A DNA stretch of 31,974 bases, taken from assembly GCF_052119425.1 (NCBI RefSeq), contig NZ_JBQKFH010000030.1, forward strand, positions 1 through 31,974, written 5' to 3'. The notes beneath the pieces were generated by a model. It searched no databases and had not been told where the DNA came from. It worked only from the letters and a program-made list of their open reading frames with translations. Positions 7,873 to 16,746 of the stretch are shown here, in pieces. The translations under genes were made by a program, and so were the position numbers. Numbering within the stretch: the stretch's first letter is position 1; each line of letters opens with the position of its first letter. Source of the stretch: Enterococcus_E cecorum_C (GTDB lineage Bacteria > Bacillota > Bacilli > Lactobacillales > Enterococcaceae).

Positions 7873-8370
7873 TTACAATGGCCACTGTCTTGCAACTATA
7901 ACCTCACCACTATCAATCTTAACACACTGTTTTATCCTATTTTCACCTTTCACAATTGCCCCCGGAGCAAGATGTACACTTTCTTCGAGTATCGTTCCGT
8001 GATCCACAATAGCTCCAATATTGATAATACATCCTCGCTTAACCTCAACATCTGTGTTAATTACAGCGTGTGGTAATATTACTACTCCATCATGAATTAT
8101 GGCTCTTGGTGATACATAGGCAGTAAAGTGGATAATTTTTGCCAACTTTGCTCCAGCAGTTTCAAGTCTCTCACACCATGAAAGTCGAAACTCATTGTTT
8201 CCAAACGCTGGAATGAATACTGTTTCAGGTGAAATATAATTTTTAAAGGAGAAAAGTGGATGTACCGGATCCTTATCATCGAGCATAGCTATGATGTCAT
8301 AACCAAGTTGCTCTGCAACATCTTTTATTGTATAAGCATAACCACCTTGGCCTAAAATAACTAGATTCAT
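7873..8370 (-). CDS. NeuD/PglD-type sugar O- or N-acyltransferase
   Basis: Predicted 165 residues. It begins MNLVILGQGG, the small Rossmann-like N-terminal part of NeuD/PglD proteins, followed by left-handed beta-helix hexapeptide repeats (about 85-150: VSPRAIIHDGVVI, INIGAIVDHGTI, VHLAPGAIVKG). The likely catalytic histidine is in VDHGTI. It is shorter than the usual 200 or so residues, but the C-terminal end looks natural. The start at 8370 gives better spacing to GGAAGG than the ATG at 8379. It is set between capE and capG, which are usually closer. It could acetylate the amino sugar made by the CapD-like dehydratase and the aminotransferase (as PglD does for bacillosamine), or decorate another sugar. 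Substrate not known. Confidence 0.75.
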   Translation of the reverse strand: MNLVILGQGGYAYTIKDVAEQLGYDIIAMLDDKDPVHPLFSFKNYISPETVFIPAFGNNEFRLSWCERLETAGAKLAKIIHFTAYVSPRAIIHDGVVILPHAVINTDVEVKRGCIINIGAIVDHGTILEESVHLAPGAIVKGENRIKQCVKIDSGEVIVARQWPL

Positions 8371-8468
8371 ATTCACCATTTCCTTCCATCATTTCTCGCT
8401 CAATCTCAGATATACTATTAGCCATTTCGAGGTCTGAAATCAGAGAAGCTGATTGCTTCTCCACATAA

Positions 8469-9503
8469 TTATTCTTCGGCTAATCTTTCTTGAATATAGG
8501 AAAGTTCCAGCATCTTGGCTTTGATTTCTTCTTTGTTTAACAATATCGTATTATTAGAATTGAACTCTGTCAGTGTATTTCTCTCTGCATCTCCATCCTT
8601 GAAATACTTATCATAGTTCAGCCCACGGTTATCTGCAGGCACTCTATAGAATCCCCCAAGATCAATTGCCTTGGCACACTCTTCATTTGTAAGTAATGTC
8701 TCATACATTTTCTCTCCATGACGAATACCAATAACCTTTATATCTTCTTTCTTGCCACCGAACATTTCACAGACAGCTTCTGCCTGAAGGCCAATAGAAC
8801 AAGCTGGAGCCTTCATAATCAGTAGATCACCGTTCTCACCATTCTCGAATGCATAAATAACAAGATCAACTGCTTCCTCAAGGGACATGATAAATCTAGT
8901 CATGTTTGGCTCAGTAACAGTAATCGGATTTCCAGCTTTGATTTGATCGATCCAAAGTGGAATAACAGATCCACGACTACACATAACATTACCATAGCGT
9001 GTACAACAAATTTTTGTTTTTCCAGAATAGCGACTCTTTGCAATAGCCACTGACTCTTCAAGAGACTTAGATTTACCCATGACATTGATTGGATAGGCAG
9101 CCTTATCTGTAGAAAGGCAAATAACTGCCTCAACTCCTTCCTCAATGGCAGCTGTAAGAACATTGTCTGTACCGATAATATTTGTTTTTACTGCTTCCAT
9201 TGGAAAGAACTCACAAGATGGTACCTGTTTTAATGCAGCTGCATGGAAAATGTAATCAACACCATGCATAGCATTCTTACAAGACTGAAGGTCTCGTACA
9301 TCTCCAATGTAAAATTTAATTTTCTCAGCAACTTCAGGCATCTTCACCTGAAATTCATGACGCATATCATCTTGTTTTTTTTCATCTCTGGAGAAAATAC
9401 GAATCTCTCCAATATCAGTTGTAAGGAAACGATTTAATACTGCATTTCCAAAAGAACCGGTGCCTCCGGTAATCATAAGTGTTTTATCTTTAAATAAAGA
9501 CAT
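8469..9503 (-). CDS. capE: CapE/FnlA-type UDP-GlcNAc 4,6-dehydratase/5-epimerase
   Basis: Predicted 344 residues, extended SDR family. The NAD loop is GGTGSFG (13-19); STDKA and MGKSK take the place of the usual YxxxK pair, as in the FlaA1/CapE group. RPxxRHGEK-type and tyrosine-rich tail features of the family are seen (IRHGEKMYETL). It makes the 4-keto-6-deoxy-L-sugar nucleotide from UDP-GlcNAc, the first step to UDP-L-FucNAc, with CapF and CapG encoded downstream. GGAGAAATACT precedes the ATG. The gene begins the more G+C-rich block 5315-9503. Confidence 0.93.
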   Translation of the reverse strand: MSLFKDKTLMITGGTGSFGNAVLNRFLTTDIGEIRIFSRDEKKQDDMRHEFQVKMPEVAEKIKFYIGDVRDLQSCKNAMHGVDYIFHAAALKQVPSCEFFPMEAVKTNIIGTDNVLTAAIEEGVEAVICLSTDKAAYPINVMGKSKSLEESVAIAKSRYSGKTKICCTRYGNVMCSRGSVIPLWIDQIKAGNPITVTEPNMTRFIMSLEEAVDLVIYAFENGENGDLLIMKAPACSIGLQAEAVCEMFGGKKEDIKVIGIRHGEKMYETLLTNEECAKAIDLGGFYRVPADNRGLNYDKYFKDGDAERNTLTEFNSNNTILLNKEEIKAKMLELSYIQERLAEE

Positions 9504-9611
9504 AGTATTTCTCCTTTTTGATTAAATTTCTTTTTACTATTCGCTTTTCTGTAGTTGTTTGAACAACTACATACGATAAAGCTTATGTATTCTCGCACTC
9601 TTCAAATACTA

Positions 9612-10160
9612 TTAAAAGTAAATGCCTTTAGAATCACCGTCATAACCAAAATACTTCATAAGAGCTTTATCTTTTTCTTGCCCTTTTAAATGACCCAAAT
9701 GTATGGATTCTCGTTTTAACTTTTCCAGATATTCATCTGCTGATTTAATTACGCGTGCAGGAACTCCGACCGCCACAGAATTATCTGGAATATCGTGTGA
9801 AACAATTGCACCTGCTCCTATAACAACATTACTTCCAATTGTAACACCTGGAAGAATTATAACGTTATTACCAAAATACACATCATCCCCAACTACAATC
9901 GGCTTTGTTATCTCTAAATCTGGAATTTCTTTTCGGTATAAAAGTGTTCCTCCATCATGGGTCAAAAACTTTACTCCTTCTGTTATATGGACATTTTTAC
10001 CCAATGTAATAATCCAAGGTTCAGTACCCCAATCAATATGCCCGTATAAGTGTAATTCACCGGCTGGGAAATTCACTCCAACTTTAGTTGCGTATACCAC
10101 AGGCTTTAGCAATTGATAATATTTTCTCTTTATTTTTTTTATATTATTAAAAAAACTCAT
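9612..10160 (-). CDS. CatB-like hexapeptide O-acetyltransferase
   Basis: Predicted 182 residues. An N-terminal helix region is followed by hexapeptide repeats typical of the xenobiotic/virginiamycin acetyltransferase fold (VGDDVYFGNNVIILPGVTIG, VVIGAGAIVSHDIPDNSVAVGVPA). The histidine in LTHDGGT (about 73) is the likely catalytic base. The proline-rich VGVPARVIK end is normal. It overlaps the preceding acyltransferase-3 gene by 4 bases (ATGA), so the two are translationally coupled and probably both put acyl groups on the polysaccharide. Substrate not known. Confidence 0.8.
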   Translation of the reverse strand: MSFFNNIKKIKRKYYQLLKPVVYATKVGVNFPAGELHLYGHIDWGTEPWIITLGKNVHITEGVKFLTHDGGTLLYRKEIPDLEITKPIVVGDDVYFGNNVIILPGVTIGSNVVIGAGAIVSHDIPDNSVAVGVPARVIKSADEYLEKLKRESIHLGHLKGQEKDKALMKYFGYDGDSKGIYF

Positions 10161-11161
10161 TTTTTTATGTACCTCGCCTTTACCAGTGGATTATTTTCTA
10201 CCAATCGATAAAGAACCAAACCACAAACAATCATGATTATTTCAGTTATTATCGAAAACATATAAGAAAACTCAAATTTACGACTTAATATATAAATAAG
10301 GCAAAAGCCAATATTTTGATGAATTAAAAACAATGAATACGATCTCTTACCTAATTCGCTAAATACATTTTTCCCAAACGGAATGTTATTTATTTTAATT
10401 AGGAAAAACAGGCAACCGCCTATTACTACAAGTATTAGCGAATATCCAATGCTATTCATCAATGTATTACAAACTACTGTAATCAGAGCTAATACCCATC
10501 CTTGCGTCTTCTGCATACTTTCATGTATACATCTAATAGCTGAGCCAAGAACGAGCATAGTTAAATATCTTCCACCCAGAAGAGACAAAATAAAGCTTAA
10601 GACTTTACTAGCTGGGCATATGAAGTCAATGCTCAATGCCAAAACTGTGCATATAATTACACAAAAACTTAATACTTTCCATTTGCTTGCTTGTGGAAAC
10701 AAACCAACTATTGAATATACAATTATACAACCGATTAACGTTGTTATATACCAATGCGCAGGGTCAACATAAGGCACGTTTATGAAGCCATTTATTAAAA
10801 AGAAATTCAATACAAACTCTTTAACTCCAACAGTTCTCACAGGCAGCGTTATTATATTTGTCACGATAAAACAAATTGTGATCGCTACTATGTATGTAGG
10901 CCATAAGCGTAGAAGTTTTCTGAATAGAAAATGAAATCCTCCCTCGTTACTTGTAAACATTAAGTAACCCGATATGGAAAGAAAAATTGTTACGCCTACA
11001 ACTCCCCATTTGCTCAAAATAAAGCAAGGTTTCATTTGCGGCACATACAATTCGATAAATCTATAAAAGAAATGATATGTCATTACCAAAAAAATAGCGA
11101 CACCTTTCAAAATATCTAATTGCAAATATCTACCTTTATTAGAACTCACCGTTTTATCCAT
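10157..11161 (-). CDS. Acyltransferase family 3 membrane protein (OafA-like)
   Basis: Predicted 334 residues with about ten hydrophobic segments. The N-terminus has LQLDILKGVAIFLVMTYHFF, with the histidine and the later arginines expected of acyltransferase-3 enzymes, which move acetyl groups across the membrane onto surface sugars. The start at 11161 (ATG) fits AAGGAAA better than the TTG two codons before. It overlaps the next gene by 4 bases. It most likely O-acetylates the repeat unit. Confidence 0.85.
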   Translation of the reverse strand: MDKTVSSNKGRYLQLDILKGVAIFLVMTYHFFYRFIELYVPQMKPCFILSKWGVVGVTIFLSISGYLMFTSNEGGFHFLFRKLLRLWPTYIVAITICFIVTNIITLPVRTVGVKEFVLNFFLINGFINVPYVDPAHWYITTLIGCIIVYSIVGLFPQASKWKVLSFCVIICTVLALSIDFICPASKVLSFILSLLGGRYLTMLVLGSAIRCIHESMQKTQGWVLALITVVCNTLMNSIGYSLILVVIGGCLFFLIKINNIPFGKNVFSELGKRSYSLFLIHQNIGFCLIYILSRKFEFSYMFSIITEIIMIVCGLVLYRLVENNPLVKARYIKK

Positions 11162-11253
11162 CTTCAATTTCCTTTTCAGCCAATACTACATTATTGATAA
11201 CCTTTTTTCTTCCTCTTATGTTCGAACACCCAATACTAAAATGCTTAAATAGC

Positions 11254-12498
11254 CTATTTCTTCATCCTCTTGAGTACACTTTTTATTGATAAAAGCACTT
11301 TTACAGAATAGTCTTTGGTAAATTTCAAATAGAAAGCTACACCACAGATAGAATATGAGATAACAGAGGCAGTTGCTGCACCCATTCCTTCAAATTTAGG
11401 GATAAGTATCAAATTTCCAACAAAATTAGATGCTACTGCAATTGCTAACAAAATAACAACAACCTTTGTTTTTCCGTTTGCGATGTAAATTGGATGAATC
11501 AATTTGTATAAAACCATAGGTAAAGTTCCAACAAAAAGCATTAGCACAAGCGGGTATGCCGCAACAAACTCTTGCCCATACATAAAATTCAAGAACCATT
11601 TTCCCAAAATCACAAAACCAATTAAAATCACAATACAAAGCAGAAAATTACAAATAATTGCTATGATAACTTCATCAGGGTTATCTTTTTTTGCTGCCCT
11701 ATTGTAAAGGATATCCTTAAATGCATCAGGTACAATCCACAGCATATTACCTAAAGTTACTGCTGTACCATATAAGCCAACTTCAACATTATTTTTTGTG
11801 ATCTCACTCAAAAAAAGAACATCTGCGTGATAGTTAAGATACATTAACATATTCATCAGCATGGCCGGAATTGCGATTATTAATATCTCTTTCAGTAGTT
11901 TTTTTGTGATCAGATTGAAATTTATTTCCTTTAACCTGTATAGATAAACAAATGAACAACACAACACCAAATGATCAAAAATTATAGCCGCCAAAACCAG
12001 AAAAAGATTCTTCCTAAAAAAGAAAAAGACCAAACATAAAACACCTGTATGAATACATGATGTTACTATATTAATTGCATTTCGTTTCGATACATCTTCT
12101 ACTATGGCAATAAATATCAGAAGATTTTCAACTGTAGTTAACAGAGCAATAGCGATTATAAATCTTGTTGATGTACTAACAAACGGGAACAGAACAACTG
12201 CTACTACTAGATAGAAAATAGCAACAACCAACGTTAAAGTAGAGAAAATTATCTTCCCCTGTTCTGGATATCTTCGCTTAAAAGCGGGATAAGCTGTTCC
12301 AATACCTAAATTTAAAAACAATTGTAGCAGGCTTGCCCAGTTTGTTATTGTTGTGTACTCGCCCCTTAATGCAACACCCAGGCATCGATTTATTAAGATT
12401 GAATTTAAAAAACCAATAACTACACAAATTAATTTATATGATACAATTTTTCCATAAATCGCAACTACTGATTTTTCTTTTCTATTATTAACATTCAC
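11254..12498 (-). CDS. wzx: Wzx-type polysaccharide flippase
   Basis: Predicted 414 residues, with about twelve membrane segments spread evenly and little soluble sequence. The N-terminal FLNSILINRCLGVALRGEY and the middle segment pattern (YGTAVTLGNMLWIVPDAF) are those of the polysaccharide-transporter branch of the MOP superfamily. It would flip undecaprenyl-linked repeat units to the outer face for Wzy. It starts with GTG, 2 bases after the stop of the glycosyltransferase gene, behind AGAGGG. Wzx proteins are poorly conserved, so the assignment relies on topology and context. Confidence 0.85.
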   Translation of the reverse strand: MNVNNRKEKSVVAIYGKIVSYKLICVVIGFLNSILINRCLGVALRGEYTTITNWASLLQLFLNLGIGTAYPAFKRRYPEQGKIIFSTLTLVVAIFYLVVAVVLFPFVSTSTRFIIAIALLTTVENLLIFIAIVEDVSKRNAINIVTSCIHTGVLCLVFFFFRKNLFLVLAAIIFDHLVLCCSFVYLYRLKEINFNLITKKLLKEILIIAIPAMLMNMLMYLNYHADVLFLSEITKNNVEVGLYGTAVTLGNMLWIVPDAFKDILYNRAAKKDNPDEVIIAIICNFLLCIVILIGFVILGKWFLNFMYGQEFVAAYPLVLMLFVGTLPMVLYKLIHPIYIANGKTKVVVILLAIAVASNFVGNLILIPKFEGMGAATASVISYSICGVAFYLKFTKDYSVKVLLSIKSVLKRMKK

Positions 12499-12500
12499 AT

Positions 12501-13754
12501 TTATCCCTCTTGCTGAGAAAGCATTTTATTATATGCAAAAATCAATGCATCCCTGTTACGAATAGGATCATGAGTTATATTTGCATGTTTTCTTGCTTCT
12601 CCTCCCAGTTCTTCAGCAAACTGTCTATTACTAAAAACTCTTTTTAATTGCCATGCTAAAAGTTTAGGATCATTAGCACGATAGAATAAGCATTCTTTTT
12701 CATCAATTGCCATTTCAGAAGCGCCACCAGTGTAAGCAGAAACGCAAGGCATACCAACAATCATTGCTTCTCCTAATGTATTAGGACTATTCTCAATAAG
12801 CGAAGGCAGAACATAAACATTACATTTCAACATTCTTTCAACCATTTTTTCGCCACTTAGTAATCCTGTAAATATAACATTTTGCTCTATGTCGTTTTCC
12901 TTAATTTTTTTCCTGAGTAAATTGCTATACCCGAAACGTTTGACAGAAAATCCTTTTTTACATATTGGATTATCCCCTGCAACATACAATCTGATATTCG
13001 GATATTCACGTTTTAACAATGCAACAGCATCTATAACATTATGTACCCCCTTTAAAGGAGAATACCCATTTCCTACAAATATACTTAATGGTTCACATTC
13101 CTCATAACTCCATTTTTTTTCATAGAAAACAGGGCGAAGTATTCTATTACATGGAAAATACTCAGCATTTGGATTAATCCAGTAACTATGCGCTCTATCC
13201 CAAAATGTTCTTCCAGATATATACTGCGCATTCTTTATTGTGTCTGTTTCAATAGACACTCGTTTATCAAATAAAAAATGTTTTCTGAAGTACAATATCC
13301 ATGAAGAAACAGCATTATGCTTCGATGGGCTAAACATATAATCAGCAATAGGAAGTTCTCCGTATTGATACTGTTCATAACCTGATAAAATACCTTGAAG
13401 CGAAACAAGTACTGGTATGTCCTTTATCAAAGAAAATACATTATGGATACCAAATTCATTTCCTTCTATGTGGATGATATCTGGCTTAAAGCTTTCAATA
13501 ATGCTATCCCTATCTTCAATACTCATGTTTTTATTGTCTTTTTCAGGCGCAACAAAACATTCTATCTTACCTTTTTTGACCTGCATAATATCTTTGGTCT
13601 TAGCTGAGACCATTGCAACAGCAAGCTCCATTTGATCATCTTTTTCTAGCTGCTGTAACATATTCATCACCCAGCCGCCAAAGCCGTTTTTTTTCAACCC
13701 AAGTTCTTCACATACCAATGGTAATACCTGAGCAGTTACCCAAAGTACCTTCAT
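12501..13754 (-). CDS. Glycosyltransferase family 4 protein
   Basis: Predicted 417 residues, GT-B fold. The N-terminal GGWVMNMLQQLEK segment and IIHIEGNEFG are acceptor-domain features. The C-terminal domain has the GT4 donor motif LPSLIENSPNTLGEAM with the E-x7-E pair, then GGASEM. It adds a sugar to the lipid-linked repeat unit on the cytoplasmic face. Its start overlaps the wzy end by 4 bases (ATGA), so it is translationally coupled. Donor and linkage cannot be read from sequence. Confidence 0.88.
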   Translation of the reverse strand: MKVLWVTAQVLPLVCEELGLKKNGFGGWVMNMLQQLEKDDQMELAVAMVSAKTKDIMQVKKGKIECFVAPEKDNKNMSIEDRDSIIESFKPDIIHIEGNEFGIHNVFSLIKDIPVLVSLQGILSGYEQYQYGELPIADYMFSPSKHNAVSSWILYFRKHFLFDKRVSIETDTIKNAQYISGRTFWDRAHSYWINPNAEYFPCNRILRPVFYEKKWSYEECEPLSIFVGNGYSPLKGVHNVIDAVALLKREYPNIRLYVAGDNPICKKGFSVKRFGYSNLLRKKIKENDIEQNVIFTGLLSGEKMVERMLKCNVYVLPSLIENSPNTLGEAMIVGMPCVSAYTGGASEMAIDEKECLFYRANDPKLLAWQLKRVFSNRQFAEELGGEARKHANITHDPIRNRDALIFAYNKMLSQQEG

Positions 13755-15025
13755 AGTGCCGCCTCCATTTTCTTTGAATTAAACAATGCAAAAACACATA
13801 TAAATAGCATAGTTGTTTGAGGAATACCCAACAATGTATGTGAAACCATACTGGATCCTAATAGTACAACTAGCGGAATAATCGAAAATGTAAACAATTT
13901 AATATAACTACAAGAATAACTTCCTATAATTGATATTACGGATGCATACAATGCTAAAATAATAATTGAGCCAACTATTCCAAACGAAGCAATCTGCTCA
14001 ATAATCATATTGTGCGCAACATACTGCAAACCGTATTCTCCGACGCCTAATCCACCTAACCACAAATAAACCGGATGCTCCTTAAAAATCTCCACGTACT
14101 GATTCCACAAATCATATCTTCCATTAGAAACATCAACACCCTGCAACTTTGTGATTCTATACATTATTTGATTCCAATAATTATTAATGAAATTGCTTGA
14201 TTTAAAAACAAACAATACCGCAATCGCAGCTACGACAATAATTAGCCCTATCTTAAATAGTTTTTTCATTTCCAGCTTAATAATAAGCATGACAATAATA
14301 CCAACTATACCCATTGCTATCGCCAACAAAAAGCTCCTTGATCCAGTAAGAAAGCCTATTGCGCACAATAAAGCCGCAATCGATAAGCACACTATCTTTT
14401 TATTTACCTTGTTATTAAGAACAATTACTAAAATGTTAATGGCCATAATAGCACATAAAATACCTAAAACATTCTCTCCTGAACCACTAACTGTAAATCT
14501 ACCTGCATCAGAAATAGAACTTGGATTAATCATTATCGCTATTCCAGCTGACATCAAGCAACCCATCGAGCAAAACAGTACAGATTTAACATAAAAACTT
14601 TGAATGTCTTCGCATTCTGTATAAAGAATAAAAAACAGGAGCACTACTATTATTTTTATTGCATCAAGCACCATTGATTCTCCTATAAACATAGTAACTA
14701 CTGTATACCCTATTAGAGATGCTGCACTCAAAAAGAATTTTTTAGGTTGGCATCTACAAATGTTAAGCTTCTTTAACAAGCCTACCAACATGATGATGGT
14801 AGGAGCTGAAATTGGGCCATATGTTAACAATCTATTAGGAGCAATCATACAGAGCATAAATGGCATTAATGCACGCTGAGGCAAAACAAATGATGCTAAA
14901 ATGGATATAAACAATGCTCCAAGTAAAATAGCATCCGATTTACTGTTAGATGCTAATTGACCAACAATAATGATCACGGCAGAAAATAATAAGATTTCTA
15001 TGTTTGTCGATTTATCATTTTTCAT
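13751..15025 (-). CDS. wzy: Wzy-type polysaccharide polymerase (O-antigen polymerase/ligase family)
   Basis: Predicted 424 residues, with about eleven or twelve membrane segments and one larger outside loop (about 280-340, WNQIMYRITKLQGVDVSNGRY). After the loop comes GLGVGEYGLQYVAHNMIIEQ, the G-x-G...HN pattern of Wzy/O-antigen ligase proteins. It would polymerise flipped repeat units. It sits next to wzx and the glycosyltransferases as expected. A ligase is less likely because a Gram-positive setting has no lipid-A core. Confidence 0.85.
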   Translation of the reverse strand: MKNDKSTNIEILLFSAVIIIVGQLASNSKSDAILLGALFISILASFVLPQRALMPFMLCMIAPNRLLTYGPISAPTIIMLVGLLKKLNICRCQPKKFFLSAASLIGYTVVTMFIGESMVLDAIKIIVVLLFFILYTECEDIQSFYVKSVLFCSMGCLMSAGIAIMINPSSISDAGRFTVSGSGENVLGILCAIMAINILVIVLNNKVNKKIVCLSIAALLCAIGFLTGSRSFLLAIAMGIVGIIVMLIIKLEMKKLFKIGLIIVVAAIAVLFVFKSSNFINNYWNQIMYRITKLQGVDVSNGRYDLWNQYVEIFKEHPVYLWLGGLGVGEYGLQYVAHNMIIEQIASFGIVGSIIILALYASVISIIGSYSCSYIKLFTFSIIPLVVLLGSSMVSHTLLGIPQTTMLFICVFALFNSKKMEAAL

Positions 15026-15064
15026 AATCTTCTCTTTTCTATCCTTTCATTATTCACTGTATTA

Positions 15065-16177
15065 TTAATCAAAAAAATTGGAAATGGACGCATTATAATT
15101 CCTATAATCAAATAAATCTCTTCTGACTGTCATTTCGAATGGAAGGTTATTTATCACTTCACTTATAACTGAAGGATCAAAGGAATTTATACAAACCCCA
15201 TTCTCGTTTCTTGAAAAATACTCTGAAATGTTACTTGTCTTATTAGTCAAAACTGGAGTTCCACAAGAAATTGATTCTGCAAACTTAGTTGGAAAACCAG
15301 CTTTACTAACTCTGTCATCCTCTCGTAAAAAGCAACTGTAGTTTGCTTTTTTTACATAATCAATTGTTTCTAAATGAGTTAGTCTGCCATGAAATACAAT
15401 GCTTTTATTATTGTCTAACATAGTCTTATGACCAGGATAATATTTTAAGTATTGTTCATACGTAATCCCGATTATATCTAGTCTATACTGAACATTTACT
15501 TGATCTAATGCCTCAACCAGTTTATCCAAACGATCTTTTCTTCCTGGATTTCCGGCATAAACTAACTTCAAAAAGTTCTTTTCTTTTGTGTATGTGTTAA
15601 TCCATTTATCTTCGCTCGTATCAGTTAATGTTGGTATATAGACGACATTGTTACATTTGCAATAATACTGTTCAAGGTACTTACTAATTACAATTAAGCC
15701 GTCCATTTTTTTATGTAATATATTCATTCTGTACCAAGTGTCTGAATCTTTTAAAATTCTATAGATAAGTGATTCGCCTTTTGCAGATCTCCATTCAGTA
15801 ACATCAGCATAACATTTAATATCATTTTTCTTACAGTATTCCAATAATCTTCCCATAGCAATGGCCTGAAAATTGTACATAATTACAGAGTCAACATTTT
15901 CAAGGTTTTCAATTATTTTTATATAATTCTCGATTTTAGTTAAATAATCTATCCATTCTTTCTTTCCATTAGGATATGCTACTTCATAACTTTCAAACCC
16001 TTGCACGTCTTGTTTTGTCTGTAAAATATCAGTCCCATATTTAAGCGTTTTATTAACACCAATAAAAACTACTTCTTTATCGTTTTGTTTTAAGATTTTG
16101 GCGTTACTTAATACTCTATGAGCCGCTGCATTCTTATCTGGCAACTCAAATCCGCCAATATATAGTATTACTCCCAT
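15065..16177 (-). CDS. Glycosyltransferase (GT-B type)
   Basis: Predicted 370 residues. It begins MGVILYIGGFELPDKNAAAHR, the N-terminal pattern of GT4-like enzymes, and has LVYAGNPGRKDRLDKLVEA at the domain border and FPTKFAESISCGTPVLTNKT at the donor site with an E-rich stretch. The last 20 residues are divergent. Its ATG overlaps the acetyltransferase stop by one base (TAATG). It adds a sugar to the repeat unit; donor not known. Confidence 0.82.
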   Translation of the reverse strand: MGVILYIGGFELPDKNAAAHRVLSNAKILKQNDKEVVFIGVNKTLKYGTDILQTKQDVQGFESYEVAYPNGKKEWIDYLTKIENYIKIIENLENVDSVIMYNFQAIAMGRLLEYCKKNDIKCYADVTEWRSAKGESLIYRILKDSDTWYRMNILHKKMDGLIVISKYLEQYYCKCNNVVYIPTLTDTSEDKWINTYTKEKNFLKLVYAGNPGRKDRLDKLVEALDQVNVQYRLDIIGITYEQYLKYYPGHKTMLDNNKSIVFHGRLTHLETIDYVKKANYSCFLREDDRVSKAGFPTKFAESISCGTPVLTNKTSNISEYFSRNENGVCINSFDPSVISEVINNLPFEMTVRRDLFDYRNYNASISNFFD

Positions 16178-16746
16178 TACATATTTTCCTTATAGTTTAT
16201 CGTTCTTGTTACAGTATCATGTTTCTGATATATAAGTGTATTTTCGGGATAAACACCTTTAATAACACTTCCAGCTGCAACAACACAGTTATCGCCGATT
16301 ACAGTGCCTCTTAAAATTATCGCATTAGCACCTATCCATACATTATTTCCAATCTTTACAGGAGATGTTTTATATTTTTCTGCAGCAAGTCCACCTTCAG
16401 CCTTATAGTCATGATCTTGATCATATACTAAAACCCCTGGACCAAATTGTACATTGTCACCTATCTCAACTCTTTCCCAAGCAACTACCATACAATTATT
16501 GCTCATGCTTAGGTTCTTTCCAATCTTCACAACTGCATTTTTTCGAACTCGAATTTTCGCTCCACTTCTAAGCCGTAGCATTTTTCCAATCGATAACGAA
16601 CCGCCTTTATCTAGTGTCAACTCAGTTCTAGGTGATATTAAATTAGGTATAGAAAAATCAAAAGAAGTTCCTCTAACTATTTTCAGTGTGCTACATTTCA
16701 ACAATCCTATTCCCAGACAAATACCCGCATGTAAATATTTATTCAT
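16177..16746 (-). CDS. Hexapeptide-repeat acyltransferase (maltose acetyltransferase-like)
   Basis: Predicted 189 residues built of left-handed beta-helix repeats (about 48-165). VLVYDQDHDY carries the likely catalytic histidine, as in LacA/WbbJ/NodL-type O-acetyltransferases, followed by VKIGNNVWIGANAIILRGTVIG. Its ATG follows the previous stop directly (TAAATG). It probably O-acetylates one sugar of the repeat unit. This is the third or fourth acyltransferase of the locus, pointing to a well-decorated polymer. Confidence 0.82.
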   Translation of the reverse strand: MNKYLHAGICLGIGLLKCSTLKIVRGTSFDFSIPNLISPRTELTLDKGGSLSIGKMLRLRSGAKIRVRKNAVVKIGKNLSMSNNCMVVAWERVEIGDNVQFGPGVLVYDQDHDYKAEGGLAAEKYKTSPVKIGNNVWIGANAIILRGTVIGDNCVVAAGSVIKGVYPENTLIYQKHDTVTRTINYKENM

